From positions 764,419 to 828,418 of the forward strand of contig NC_011676.1 of NCBI RefSeq assembly GCF_000150955.2: DNA of 64,000 nt. The letters run 5' to 3'. Position 1 is the first letter of the stretch. Every line of letters begins with the position of its first letter. Below the pieces are notes generated by a model that did not search any database, was not told the origin of the DNA, and saw nothing but the letters and a program-made list of their open reading frames with translations. Of this stretch, positions 20,243 to 30,203 are shown piece after piece. Source of the DNA: Phaeodactylum tricornutum CCAP 1055/1. Its lineage: Eukaryota > Bacillariophyta > Bacillariophyceae > Surirellales > Neidiaceae. The position numbers and the translations under genes are program-made.

Positions 20243-20420
20243 ACTATGTGACCGTATTGTCCCGGTTATGCTACACCTGTTTCGAAGATTTTGACACAAA
20301 TGTGCTCACAGTCAACAGAAATTGGTATGCTACGTGTACTCTTTCGATAAAGAGAAGGAGTGTTTTTATGCTTTACAGTACTGATTGACGACAGTGAAAG
20401 GCGTTCGCGATCTTTGCCTC

Positions 20421-21704
20421 TCAACTAAAATAGGTTCCCGCCACTAGCGATCCAAAGACTAAAGCTCCGACAGCACTATTACTTCGAAATCGTGTCATAA
20501 CGTTGTGTGGCTCGTTAAAGTCCGCCGACTGAACTTGCCACGCCAAATGACCATACGCGGCTGTAATACCTGCATAGTATACGGCCGCCAGTTCGGCTTG
20601 GTGTCCTACCAGCATCCATTGCAGGTACGTCGCCATGGCCAAACCGTGTAGAATCCTTCTCTGCTGATTGTCCTCGCCAAAAGTCAGCGCAGTTGATTGT
20701 AAGCCAAGTTGTCGATCTTCGACTTTGTCTTGGTGAGCATAAATGGTATCGTACACCAGCGTCCAAGTGATACCAGACATGTAGAGTGGTCCCACAACGG
20801 CAAAATCCATCGACCCGTGCGTAGCTGCCCATCCCATCCAGGCACCCCAATTGAAGGTCAGTCCTAGCACGAGTTGCGGATACGGAAAGAATCGTTTCAT
20901 GGCGGGATACGCCACAACAAGCGGAAGCGAAGCCGCACCCCAATAAAAGCAGTACATGGTGTGCGGTAGACTCAGCAAGACGGCCAGTCCCGTAGTCAAT
21001 TGTGCTGCTAGAAATGCCCAGGCTTGGGACTGTGTAACGGCTCCACTGGCCAGAGGGCGAGAGGAGGTCCTAGAAACTTGCCGATCGACATCGGCATCCC
21101 AAATATCGTTAATAGTACAACCAGCACCCCGCATGACAACGGCTCCTACACCAAATAAGGCTAGCAAAGAAGGATCGGGAAGACTACCGACACCAGGGCT
21201 CGTGGCTAGTGCTGTAGACCAATAACACGGCCATAGCAGCAACCACGTACCGATTGGCTTATCCATCCGGGCCAGACGTGCGTATGGTTTCCAAGTAGAA
21301 GGTAAATACGTGTCAATCCATGTCCATATCGGAGGATCTGATGTAGACAGATTGGCATCAGAGAAGGTTCGATGTTCCAGAGATGGTATTGTAGAAGCCT
21401 CCACTATATGGTCGGACTGCTTTGCTTTCTGTGTTTGGGATTCATCTCTTGCTCCCGTGGGTTTCGATGGACTGGCAGCAGTGTTGTCTTGCTTCTCACG
21501 TGTATTGACGCTGAATAATCGGAGTTGATGGGGACAATAGCGAAGTAGATCTTCGGATAAGGAAAGAATTGTGGGCACACTATAGGCAACATTCGATCGG
21601 TACACTCGAACCGGCCGACGAAACTCTCCGGTCGTTGTGGATTGGTTGAGAGCCAAGTTCCGAGGTATCAGTCTCTTGGCTGCATTGGGCGACACACGAT
21701 TCAT
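20421..21704 (-). CDS. COQ2: 4-hydroxybenzoate polyprenyltransferase, mitochondrial (COQ2/UbiA)
   Basis: 427 residues from ATG 21704 (MNRVSPNAAKRLIPRNLAL); the frame extends upstream only to a GTG. The Arg/Ser-rich first 60-odd residues look like a mitochondrial presequence. The UbiA core starts at YARLARMDKPIGTWLLLWPC. It has the first Asp-rich motif NDIWDADVD (about 200) and the second DTIYAHQDKVEDRQLG (about 315), plus eight or so hydrophobic segments. COQ2 joins a polyprenyl chain to 4-hydroxybenzoate, the first membrane step of ubiquinone synthesis. It is head to head with the mitochondrial GltD gene across about 550 bp. Confidence 0.93.
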   Translation of the reverse strand: MNRVSPNAAKRLIPRNLALNQSTTTGEFRRPVRVYRSNVAYSVPTILSLSEDLLRYCPHQLRLFSVNTREKQDNTAASPSKPTGARDESQTQKAKQSDHIVEASTIPSLEHRTFSDANLSTSDPPIWTWIDTYLPSTWKPYARLARMDKPIGTWLLLWPCYWSTALATSPGVGSLPDPSLLALFGVGAVVMRGAGCTINDIWDADVDRQVSRTSSRPLASGAVTQSQAWAFLAAQLTTGLAVLLSLPHTMYCFYWGAASLPLVVAYPAMKRFFPYPQLVLGLTFNWGAWMGWAATHGSMDFAVVGPLYMSGITWTLVYDTIYAHQDKVEDRQLGLQSTALTFGEDNQQRRILHGLAMATYLQWMLVGHQAELAAVYYAGITAAYGHLAWQVQSADFNEPHNVMTRFRSNSAVGALVFGSLVAGTYFS

Positions 21705-21962
21705 TGTTTCTGCTACGACCAACACATTCACGTCTCACTCTAGTGTTGGGTATTCCATTCCATGCTTTCTCATGGTCCCCGTCAATTTGGTGTTAGGGTT
21801 TTTAAGTCAAAGCTCGCTTCCTCTCTGGTCGATTTTGGAGAGGTTTCTCCGTCTGACAGTGACTGTGAGTCATGTGTAAATACATTTGATTCCCGAGTAC
21901 GACACGCTTCGATGGTAGAATGTCGGGGGTCGCGAAGATTTGGCAGAACGAACATGGTGGTA

Positions 21963-21970
21963 TGACGTCA
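21963..21970. promoter_or_regulatory. CRE-type palindrome TGACGTCA
   Basis: Exact cAMP-response-element octamer, about 260 bp upstream of COQ2 and 283 bp upstream of GltD. In P. tricornutum, TGACGT-type elements are known CO2/cAMP response sites bound by bZIP factors. Function here is inferred from sequence only. Confidence 0.35.
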
Positions 21971-22134
21971 GTATCCGAATACCAAGTACGAACATGGAAC
22001 TCTCAGCGTTCGTTGACAACATTTGGATGCCATGTTGTTCAGTGACGGATGTACCTCTACAACGAAAAGATCTTCCCCGGCAGTACAGGCACCAAAATTG
22101 TACAACAGGTGCAGAAACCGCTACAACACGGCAG

Positions 22135-22152
22135 CAGTGACAGTGACAGTGA
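22135..22152. repeat. Short direct repeat (CAGTGA)3
   Basis: Three tandem CAGTGA units about 100 bp before the GltD start codon. The unit carries the ACAGT/CAGTG element seen elsewhere. Confidence 0.6.
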
Positions 22153-22252
22153 GTGATTCCTGCTGCCGCCACGGAAACGAGCGACACTTCCCACGGAAGG
22201 ATCGACTACGCACAGTTTTGGACGACCGGGCAAAAAATAGTACGACGAAAAT

Positions 22253-24458
22253 ATGTTGAGCAGCGTTTCCCGTCGAGTCTTGAGCCACCACCAGGCCCGC
22301 AGGTTCAAGAGCACTCACGTCAAAGGCTCTTCGTCCGCAGGCCACGGCCCTATTGGCGAAGATGGGCGTCATGAAATCTGGAGAGAAGGCATTTACGATC
22401 ACGACAACGAACCAAAGTGAGTATGGGATTCGTCTGTTCTTGCGTTTCGAAGATTTGCGTTCTGGTAGGAAGTCTACGTAGCCCCTACACTGGATTAGGT
22501 TATGGGGCGGGTCGAACACAGAAAAAAGGCTCTCCCTCCGACCAGAACTTCTTCCCGATTTGCGGAGGCTCAAGGCGTTTCCATCCAGGCTAGCCTCAGT
22601 TAGTTCATTGCTATTATTATGATGGCGTACTGCAGATGGCGGGGTCGATATTCCTCGATCTAGCCTTCCTGTCGTACTTGGGAAAAACAATGAGAAAGTC
22701 TAGTCGCCTGCTCCGCTTCGTTCACGTCGCGACGCTTCTTTCGATGTAACTTCACTCTCGGCAACAACTTACATCTTATTGTCCTACCTTTCCTTCACAT
22801 TAGAATCAAGCGTCGTGATGGTTCCTATTCCTCTATTGAGAAGCTGCGTGGTTTTCTGAATTACGAGCGCAACCCCGAGCCGTACCGAAAGCCGTTGGAG
22901 CGTGTCATGGACTGGGGTGAGCTCAATCCCACGGAGGAAGACGAGCTCCACCACACGGACCTGGAGCGCAAGGTCCAGGCCGCACGGTGCATGGACTGCG
23001 GCACGCCTTTTTGCCAAACCCATACGGGATGTCCCGTCAACAACCTTATTCCCGAATGGAACAATCTCGTTTACAATGGGCAATGGGAAGAAGCCATCGA
23101 TCGATTGCACAAAACCAACAACTTTCCCGAATTCACCGGTCGTGTTTGTCCGGCTCCTTGTGAGGGATCCTGCGTGGCTGGTCTCGTTGACAGCCCCGTC
23201 ACAATCAAAAATATTGAATACGCCATTGTCGACCGGGCGTGGAAGGACGGACTCATTACGCCTCGCATTCCCAAGGAACGCACCGGCATGACGGTGGCGG
23301 TGATTGGTTCAGGCCCGGCTGGATTGGCGGCTGCCGATCAACTCAACCAGCTCGGGCACAAAGTTACTGTCTACGAACGCGCCGATCGAGTCGGAGGACT
23401 GCTGATGTACGGAATCCCCAATATGAAACTCGAAAAGGAGACCGTTGATCGTCGCGTTAATTTGCTGCGGGAGGAAGGCATCGAATTTGTTACCAACGCA
23501 GACATTGGCAACAATGTAGATATCAACGAGCTTCGTTCCAATCACGACGCATTGGCGTTGTGTATGGGAGCAACCAAACCTCGTGATTTGCCCGTTCCCG
23601 GCCGTGAACTGAAGGGCGTTCATTTCGCTATGGTATGTAGGTCGAATGTTCCGGATGATGTCCCTTCCTTCTCTCTCGTACTAACACTGGCTTTTGCTTT
23701 AATGTCAGGAATTTTTGACGGCCAATCAAAAGCGTTTACTAATGACCAAGGAAGGAACACTGGAATCCAAGTGGGAAAAGGATAATTTCATAACTGCCGC
23801 GGGTAAGGATGTTATAGTAATTGGTGGTGGAGACACCGGGACGGACTGCATTGGTACCAGTATGCGCCACCGCTGCAAATCCGTCACTAACTTTGAGCTG
23901 ATGCCACAACCACCCATGGATCGTGCCACAGACAATCCTTGGCCACAGTGGCCGCGCGTTTTTGGTCTAGACTACGGCCACGCCGAAGTCCAGGCCGTTT
24001 TTGGCAAGGACCCGCGAGTCTACTCTGTCATGACCAAGGAATTCATTGGTGATGATCAAGGGAGAGTCAAGGCGCTGATTACACAGGATGTGGAGATTTC
24101 TGACAAGGGCCCCAAAGCGATTGAAGGATCAGAACGGGAGTTCCCGTGTGATCTGGTTGTCCTTTCCATGGGGTTTGTGTCGCCCGAAGACTATGTGGTT
24201 GGTGAATTGGGATTAGATACGGATCAGCGCAACAACATCCACGCCACGTACGGTGATTTCCGTACCAATGTTGAAGGCGTTTTTGCGGGCGGTGATTGCC
24301 GACGTGGTCAAAGTTTGGTGGTGTGGGCAATCAACGAAGGCCGAGGTATGGCGGCTTCGTGTAACGAGTACCTGCAGGCCAAGCGTGATACCAAGTTCTC
24401 TCCCAGCCATCAAACTGGAGTGTTCCATAATCTCAGCAGTCTTTCCCCCAAGATGTAA
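22253..24458 (+). CDS. gltD: Glutamate synthase small subunit (GltD), mitochondrial form (three exons)
   Basis: Exons 22253-22416, 22804-23632 and 23709-24458. Intron 1 is long (387 nt, GTGAGT...TTAG, phase 2); intron 2 is 76 nt (GTATGT...CAG, phase 0). The product is 580 residues. It starts with [20 protein letters not shown], a typical mitochondrial presequence. The GltD domain follows: Cys-rich Fe-S region ([31 protein letters not shown]), FAD-binding [13 protein letters not shown] and NADPH-binding GGGDTGTDC, ending [18 protein letters not shown]. GltD passes electrons from NAD(P)H to the large subunit to make glutamate from glutamine and 2-oxoglutarate. A stand-alone, bacterial-type small subunit in mitochondria is known in diatoms. 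The large-subunit gene is not in the window. It is divergent from COQ2. Confidence 0.93.
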
Positions 24459-24552
24459 ACTGACGGTCTTTCACCCACTACCGTGGTGTATTTTTGCTTT
24501 CGATCAACTTAATGGGCACGTTAACTCTAGAAGTTGGCGTGAACTTTCTTTC

Positions 24553-25899
24553 TTACAACTTACTTTTTGCATGTACTTTATATATTGGCGTCGGTGCTGG
24601 CGACTCGTGATGTAGTAACTGAATCCAGTCAATAACAGCATCTAGGGTCTTGCCACCCAGCATTATCTGCATGACCATATCCTGATGTCTCGTCTCAGTG
24701 ATGTAAATTTCTTGGCAAAGGGCTCCACAGCTTCTCAGAATCCGTCCAGCCTCAGCAGTTGCTGTGAAAGGTACCGTATCATCTTCAATACCGTGAATTA
24801 AAACCAAAAGGGGGAAGAGCTTGTCAATCACCCTGTTTGATTCAACTTGGCATGCCAAAGAATCTAGGAGACGAAGAGCCGGTGAATGTGTGCGAAAGCT
24901 CTGGCGAGTATATCCATTTGCCGGTTTGAGTGGCGACATTTCTTCTACACCGCGATTTGCTTCGTAGTCGAAATGATGCGAAATATCGTAGGGTCCCGAC
25001 AACCCGACGAAGGAATCGATACGGAAGTCTCCGCTACCATTAGCAGTGACGGAAAGCTTTGTACTCGTGATGAAGCGATCCACTAAAAACAGTAAGGCTA
25101 TATGCGCACCCGAGGAATGACCCATGACGGTGACTTGACGTTCGCACCAGGCAGGATGCGTTTGTGCTAAAAATGCCGCAGCATCCCGGAGATCAGCAAC
25201 TTGGTCGACAACAGTACCGTCCGGGTAGGTTCGGTAACCCACAATCGCCACGGCGTAGCCTAGTTCCAAAAAAGCACCAGCCACCAGACGATACATCCAT
25301 GGCTCACCGCTTCCCCAGGCACCACCGTGTACGAAGAAAATCAATCGGCGAGCTGACCTAGTGTTCGTAAACGTTTCGGCAGGATCGTAAGGTAGAAAGA
25401 AGTCGATATATTGCAGAGAATTCAATCCGTACCGCAATTTCTTTACTTGCTTAGTGAGCATCAAGAAATTCCAGCCTGCCGACGGCGCGGAAAGTGGAAT
25501 TGCGGGTGCCGAAAGTACGACGAGGAAGTCGACCAAACGCCGAAAGCCTCCCGAATCACGAAATCGATTTTGGGACGCCACGCTCAGCCACGCTCCCAGT
25601 GCACGTGTCACGACGTCCCCAGTATCCAGAGCCGAAGGCAGATGAGGATGCGGTGCATGGCTTGCAGCGGTTCGATACGCGTTGCGCAGCTGGCGGAAAA
25701 GGCGTTGTTGGAGACGAGGACTGGTCGTGTCGGTCAACGATTTGTGATACGGATTTTCCGTCACCTCTCGGCCTAGCATGGCAGCACGGTGAGTCGACCC
25801 GGAAGGCGGAGCTCTTGGAGCTGACAAAGCGATTGCGAGCGACTTTTTTGTGACAAGTTCGTTGGGATCAGATGTCATGTTAGAGTTGGGTGGAGCCAT
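24553..25899 (-). CDS. Alpha/beta hydrolase, prenylcysteine methylesterase/BD-FAE-like
   Basis: 448 residues from ATG 25899. The alpha/beta-hydrolase signature is full: oxyanion loop VHGGAWGSGE (about 188-197), nucleophile elbow GHSSGAH (about 258-264), an Asp in IEDDTVPF (about 368) and His in TRHQDM (about 402). It resembles plant isoprenylcysteine methylesterases and HSL/kynurenine-formamidase-type esterases. Plant ICMEs remove the methyl ester from prenylated CaaX proteins; that substrate is inferred from similarity. The first 100 or so residues are polar and not conserved. One hydrophobic stretch (LVDFLVVLSAPAIPLSAP) could be a membrane contact. Convergent with GltD, leaving about 95 bp between stops. 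Confidence 0.8.
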   Translation of the reverse strand: MAPPNSNMTSDPNELVTKKSLAIALSAPRAPPSGSTHRAAMLGREVTENPYHKSLTDTTSPRLQQRLFRQLRNAYRTAASHAPHPHLPSALDTGDVVTRALGAWLSVASQNRFRDSGGFRRLVDFLVVLSAPAIPLSAPSAGWNFLMLTKQVKKLRYGLNSLQYIDFFLPYDPAETFTNTRSARRLIFFVHGGAWGSGEPWMYRLVAGAFLELGYAVAIVGYRTYPDGTVVDQVADLRDAAAFLAQTHPAWCERQVTVMGHSSGAHIALLFLVDRFITSTKLSVTANGSGDFRIDSFVGLSGPYDISHHFDYEANRGVEEMSPLKPANGYTRQSFRTHSPALRLLDSLACQVESNRVIDKLFPLLVLIHGIEDDTVPFTATAEAGRILRSCGALCQEIYITETRHQDMVMQIMLGGKTLDAVIDWIQLLHHESPAPTPIYKVHAKSKL

Positions 25900-26593
25900 C
25901 GATCATTAGGGAATTCTTACTTTACATTAGCGACAGTTGCCGATATCGTTTCGATGGCGTCTCGAATTTGTGAGATAGGCAAGTTCGTCCTAAAAAGGGT
26001 TCAGCGAATTAAAAGTAAAGTACAGAGACCTGAGTTTACATACGCTCAAAAATGAAGGGGTCTTGTGAATTTCTGTGAATCACGTGTGACGTTGCTTCTT
26101 GAGATCATCGCGTTTTACTGGTAAACTCGTGGTTCCAGTGAGTCCCCTGATCGTCTAATTTTCCACAATTTAATCCAACAAGCTGGATGTCACTATTGTT
26201 TTCATTTTGACACGCTGGAGGCCCTGTCCGAAAAATGGACGCAACGACAAGTTGAAGCCATTATTCATCATTCGAAGGCATCCAACCAATCATCACGAGC
26301 CACTTCTTCCATCCTACTGGAGGCACGCACGCATTTGCATCCAATGGCTACTTAAGCTCTAAGTTCGTCTTTACCCAGTGCTGCTGCCCTGCTGGCACAA
26401 CCCCAACCATCGCAGAAGGCTTTTTGCCTTCACAAATCTTGCAATTAGCGCTCTCGCTTTGAATCCCAGTTCTGACGTGCTTCATCGGCAACTGCGTCTT
26501 TCAACTTTTCTCAAAGAAGTCGAACAGAAGAAATTGCAAGTAAAAGCGTTGCGCCTTTTATTTTTTCCATTTTATGTTAGTCAAAAGGCCATC
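25900..26593. other. Divergent promoter region before the EamA transporter
   Basis: 694 bp. An in-frame ORF runs from 26378 into the transporter, but the real start is placed at 26594 because the plastid leader begins there; 26378-26593 is probably 5' UTR. No repeat or RNA gene was seen. Confidence 0.45.
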
Positions 26594-28103
26594 ATGAAAA
26601 TATCTGGAGATGCAAGGATTCCTTGTCCTGGTGTGCATGTTGTCACCCTATTGCTTGCGTTTACTCTGGCGGCGCAACAACCTCTGTCTTCCCAAGCGTT
26701 TGCTCCCCTTGGCCTGATCGTCGACACACCTGCTGTGGTCAAGAGGAAAATGACGTTCCTGCTGCAGGAGTCTCGCTTCAAGGCGGACAAAGGAGAGACC
26801 GGACCTTCATCTTCTTCTTCCTTTGACCCTTTTCTGCTTTCGGACAGCACCGAAATTACCGAAATTTCGACCCTTACCGACATGCAGATAGAAGACTTGC
26901 AAAAATCACAAGAAAAGGATGGCGGCCTTTCTATATGGGCAGCGCGTGGGCTTTTGCTCCTCGTAGCCGCTATTTGGGGCACCAATTTTGCGGTACGTCC
27001 AGATTTTTTGCTCCGTGTGAAACTTGTTCCATCTTTCCTTGGTTGATCTCATTGTTCTCTTGCGTCGTCTTACGGAACAGAGCGTCAAGTACCTCGAGAC
27101 TCTATGCTTCCATCCTCCGTGCCACCATCCGCCTTCCGAATTTGCCTTTGCACGATTCGGTTTAGCAGCGTTGGTCAGTTTTCCTCTTTTGATTAATCAA
27201 CGCAAGGACGTGATTCTCGCCGGACTCGAATGCGGAATTTGGATCACCCTCGGTTACGTGTGCCAGGCGGTGGCCTTGGCAGATATTTCCAGTGGAAAAT
27301 GCGCCTTTATTTGCAGTCTCACAGTAGTCTTTGTGCCCGTCGTTTCGGCGATTTTGTACGGCAAACCCATCAAACCCATGAATGTGGCCGCCGCCATGGT
27401 TGCTCTGGCAGGTGTAGGTGTACTCGAGGGCATGTTAGGTATACCCGAAATGCTGGGTATCCAAGCGGCATCTGCCCAGACGGAAGTTGTACCGTCGACT
27501 ACGAATGCGCTAGCATCATCATCGCTCGAAACCGCTTCGGCTATAGGACCTATCCAGTCCGTTGCCAATGCCTTGGGTGTGCAGCGAGGCGACATCTTGG
27601 CTCTTGGTCAGCCGATTGGGTTCGGATACAGCTTTTGCCGTATCGAACACTACCAGGAAAAGTTCGAAAACGTTCCAAACCGCGTTCTTACTATTGCCGC
27701 GGCACAATGCGTTGCCGCAGGATTTCTGAGTATGATGTGGGTCTTGTCGGACTATCAGTGGCATTTCCCGGACTTTGGCTACCTGGCGGAGCCTCATCGC
27801 GTGGCCACAATTGCATGGACGGGTATGGTCACGACCGTGTTTGCAATATTTTTGGAAGGAATCGCTCTCCAAAAAGCCACCGCGACTGACGCTGCCATTA
27901 CATTTTCCAGCGAACCGGTCTGGGCAAGTTTGTTTGGACTCGCGCTTTTGAATGAACAGCTTGGTGCAACCTCATATGTTGGCGGTGCCATCATCATGAT
28001 GGCCTGTTTAATCGGCTCTGTATCAGATTTGGGCGAAGAAGAAAAGCTTGCCATAGCCGAAGGAGCCGTTGTTGTTGATATCGACGCTGCACCAAAAAAA
28101 TAA
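26594..28103 (+). CDS. EamA/DMT-family transporter with plastid-type leader (two exons)
   Basis: Exons 26594-26992 and 27081-28103 (intron 88 nt, GTACGT...ACAG, phase 0), 473 residues. The ATG at 26594 opens a bipartite leader: a signal peptide (VHVVTLLLAFTLAAQ) ending SSQAFAP, matching the ASAFAP motif with Phe at +1 that directs proteins into diatom plastids. Ten or so hydrophobic segments follow, beginning GLLLLVAAIWGTNFA and ending with a second EamA repeat (DAAITFSSEPVWASLFG). The family exports or exchanges small metabolites; the substrate is unknown. The join NFA-SVKYLETLCFHPPC is the expected first-loop sequence. Plastid envelope location is inferred from the leader. Confidence 0.82.
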
Positions 28104-28208
28104 ATTCTAGCATTGACACGATGTAGAATCTGGTCTGTAGAGTAGAGACTGTGGAAGCGGCCTCGACGCAAAAATACACTAGCACAATTATATTATTCCT
28201 TATTTACC

Positions 28209-29687
28209 TTAGGAGAGATCCTCGGAGGCATATAGAATCCCTTCGGATATCAAGTTTGTCAGTAGCTCCGCCAGAGGGGCAGAAAGACCTTCTATGTGAC
28301 TGATTGTGATTGGCTTGCCTTTCTCTATTCTGCAAAGAACTGCCGTAGCTAGCTCGTCGTCACAAATTTCCCACATTGATCCGTGCGCAAATAATCGTTC
28401 AGTTATTACCCCATCGTATTCGACACGTGAAGTGGCAAACGATACGCCTTCTATTCGATAGAGGGCGCCCCGACCTTCGCGTATCCGTGCAAGCGCATCC
28501 CGCGGCGTTCCTCCCCAAATTGCCAGATACTCGGAGTCTTTTATTTCGTTATAGGGAACCAGAGCGTTCTCTGACATCCGTTTGGGCTCGGTGGCTAGCT
28601 TGGCGACAAGTTCATCCCAACGCATCGGATCATCCGTGATTTCGTGCACCGCATCGAGAACCATGGTCTTCATACTATCTTTGGCGTGATTGGTCATTGA
28701 ATGTAACGGTGCACCGTTTACTTCTTGTAGCAAGTCTGGATCCGTGTACCGTTGCACGGCGTGAACCGAGACGGACCCCAGCATGGTTTCGGCGATTCGC
28801 GCTACCAGCTCGGCACTTGACGGCGACCGTGCTCCAACACTCAACGTCACGCAATCATCCGTGAGAGCTGTACCCCAGTGTACGTATCGGGGTGGAAGGT
28901 ACAGCACATCGCCAGGTTGCAGTTCCAGTCGGGTATACGCGTGGGAGCTCTCGTTGTGGTTGCTGACGTCTCGCAAAATGCGGACCGACAAATCGGGTAT
29001 GAGCGTGTTCATTTCTTCTTGGACCGTCATGGTGTTTCCCACGAGCCAGGTTCGTTGACCGGATGTTTGAGTCAAAAAGACATCGTAGCTATCGACGTGG
29101 GGACCAATGCCCCCACCCGTGCGTGCCATACTAATCTGCGCATCGTCGCGACGCCAACGGGGCAAGAATCCAAATTCGTCGTCCATCCAATCGGCGAGTG
29201 TCGACACGTATCGATCCACATCGTTGACGATTAGAGTCCACATCTTGTCTCCATGTTCAAGTCCTTGAATAGTGGAAGTGGAGAACGGTCCTAATTGTGA
29301 GGCAAAGGAATCAAGGCGCCCAGAGGTATGCGTTATAATCCGGGCCGAATCGCTACTGATTTCGTCATCGTCGAGCGCGAGTTCCAACAGATCGGCTTGG
29401 CTGGGCCAAACTTCCGTCAAAGCTTCGGCATGAAAAGCTGATCGAATCAATAGCGGAGAGCGTCCCCAGTAATTGGTCAGTAAGTCGGGGCTGAACGGAC
29501 CGTGACAAGCAGGAATCGACATCACGTTGGGATGATCGTCCGCGAAGTCATGATCAATAACCCCATCGGTATTGCGTCCGACAGATAGCCTCGTTTTCAC
29601 GAGATTGAACGAGAGACTATGCTGTGTGTGGACTAACAAGAACAGGCCAACCACTACTGCATGCGGCTGTGAGACCAAGGACCTCAT
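28209..29687 (-). CDS. RoxA/YcfD-like cupin ribosomal oxygenase with plastid-type leader
   Basis: 492 residues from ATG 29687. The leader AVVVGLFLLVHTQHSLSFNLVKTR is a signal peptide followed by a Phe-led transit region, as for diatom plastid proteins. The JmjC/cupin-4 core follows: YWGRSPLLIRSAF near the start, the iron ligands in GPHVDSYDVFL (HxD, about 196) and PPRYVHWG (distal His, about 270), and YLPP, all as in bacterial YcfD. A dimerisation and winged-helix C-terminal region follows (about 300-490). YcfD hydroxylates an arginine of ribosomal protein L16. In this protein plastid ribosome hydroxylation is an inference from the fold plus the leader. Human relatives are MINA53 and NO66. 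Confidence 0.82.
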   Translation of the reverse strand: MRSLVSQPHAVVVGLFLLVHTQHSLSFNLVKTRLSVGRNTDGVIDHDFADDHPNVMSIPACHGPFSPDLLTNYWGRSPLLIRSAFHAEALTEVWPSQADLLELALDDDEISSDSARIITHTSGRLDSFASQLGPFSTSTIQGLEHGDKMWTLIVNDVDRYVSTLADWMDDEFGFLPRWRRDDAQISMARTGGGIGPHVDSYDVFLTQTSGQRTWLVGNTMTVQEEMNTLIPDLSVRILRDVSNHNESSHAYTRLELQPGDVLYLPPRYVHWGTALTDDCVTLSVGARSPSSAELVARIAETMLGSVSVHAVQRYTDPDLLQEVNGAPLHSMTNHAKDSMKTMVLDAVHEITDDPMRWDELVAKLATEPKRMSENALVPYNEIKDSEYLAIWGGTPRDALARIREGRGALYRIEGVSFATSRVEYDGVITERLFAHGSMWEICDDELATAVLCRIEKGKPITISHIEGLSAPLAELLTNLISEGILYASEDLS

Positions 29688-29990
29688 GATGCGGTGCCAT
29701 GGTGTCTCCGGTGACCGAAACAGATGGCTATTTACAGTTACTGTTAGTGTAGATCGGACCGGTATCGATCCATCGTTGCCGTTGGCGTTGGCCGCACACG
29801 GTGACTACGTGAAGGACAGACGACTTTAATTGCATTCCTTGTTGTGTGTACGTAAACGCAAGTTGAACTTTCCGGTTCGAGTCCCGTCCGTACGTACGTC
29901 CATCCACCGATTGTATCGCTTTTTGGGGACCGTGCGCGTGCTTGGTGACCCCCGTGTCTCGGGGTTTCGGAACACTTTACAAGTGATTGA

Positions 29991-30026
<36 letters not shown>

Positions 30027-30203
30027 GGACACCATTTCGCAATCGACTCGCCTGAGAGAGACCTCCCGCCGAGGCTTTCCCACGAACCGGAAAAGATCAA
30101 CAACGAGAAAGCCTGGACCTGTTTCCCACTCGAGTCGTCTATGCGGGAAGATGCCTTCGGAATCTTCCGCTACCGCTACCACTACACTACTACGTACGGC
30201 CTC
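29688..30203. other. Divergent promoter region with AGT microsatellite
   Basis: 516 bp between the RoxA-like gene and the mitochondrial carrier. It contains an ACAGTTACTGT element (29734-29744) and a trinucleotide tract (29992-30026). Ser- or Tyr-rich open frames over the tract are repeat artefacts. Confidence 0.5.
29992..30026. repeat. (AGT)n microsatellite, about 11.7 units
   Basis: An uninterrupted 35-bp AGT tract about 180 bp before the carrier start codon; probably in its promoter or 5' UTR. Length polymorphism is expected for such tracts. Confidence 0.95.

Larger units (their letters stand above)
21705..22252. promoter_or_regulatory. Divergent promoter region of COQ2 and GltD
   Basis: 548 bp between two head-to-head genes for mitochondrial proteins. 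It holds an ACAGT-G-ACTGT inverted repeat (21856-21866), a CRE-type TGACGTCA (21963-21970) and a triple CAGTGA repeat (about 22135-22152). No gene is supported inside. Confidence 0.5.

Noticed and set aside
22121-22690. 189-codon minus-strand open frame
   Set aside because: Runs antisense over GltD exon 1 and intron 1; no domain recognised.
29873-29892. GGTTCGAGTCC, a possible B-box
   Set aside because: The T-stem does not pair and no tRNA fold surrounds it.
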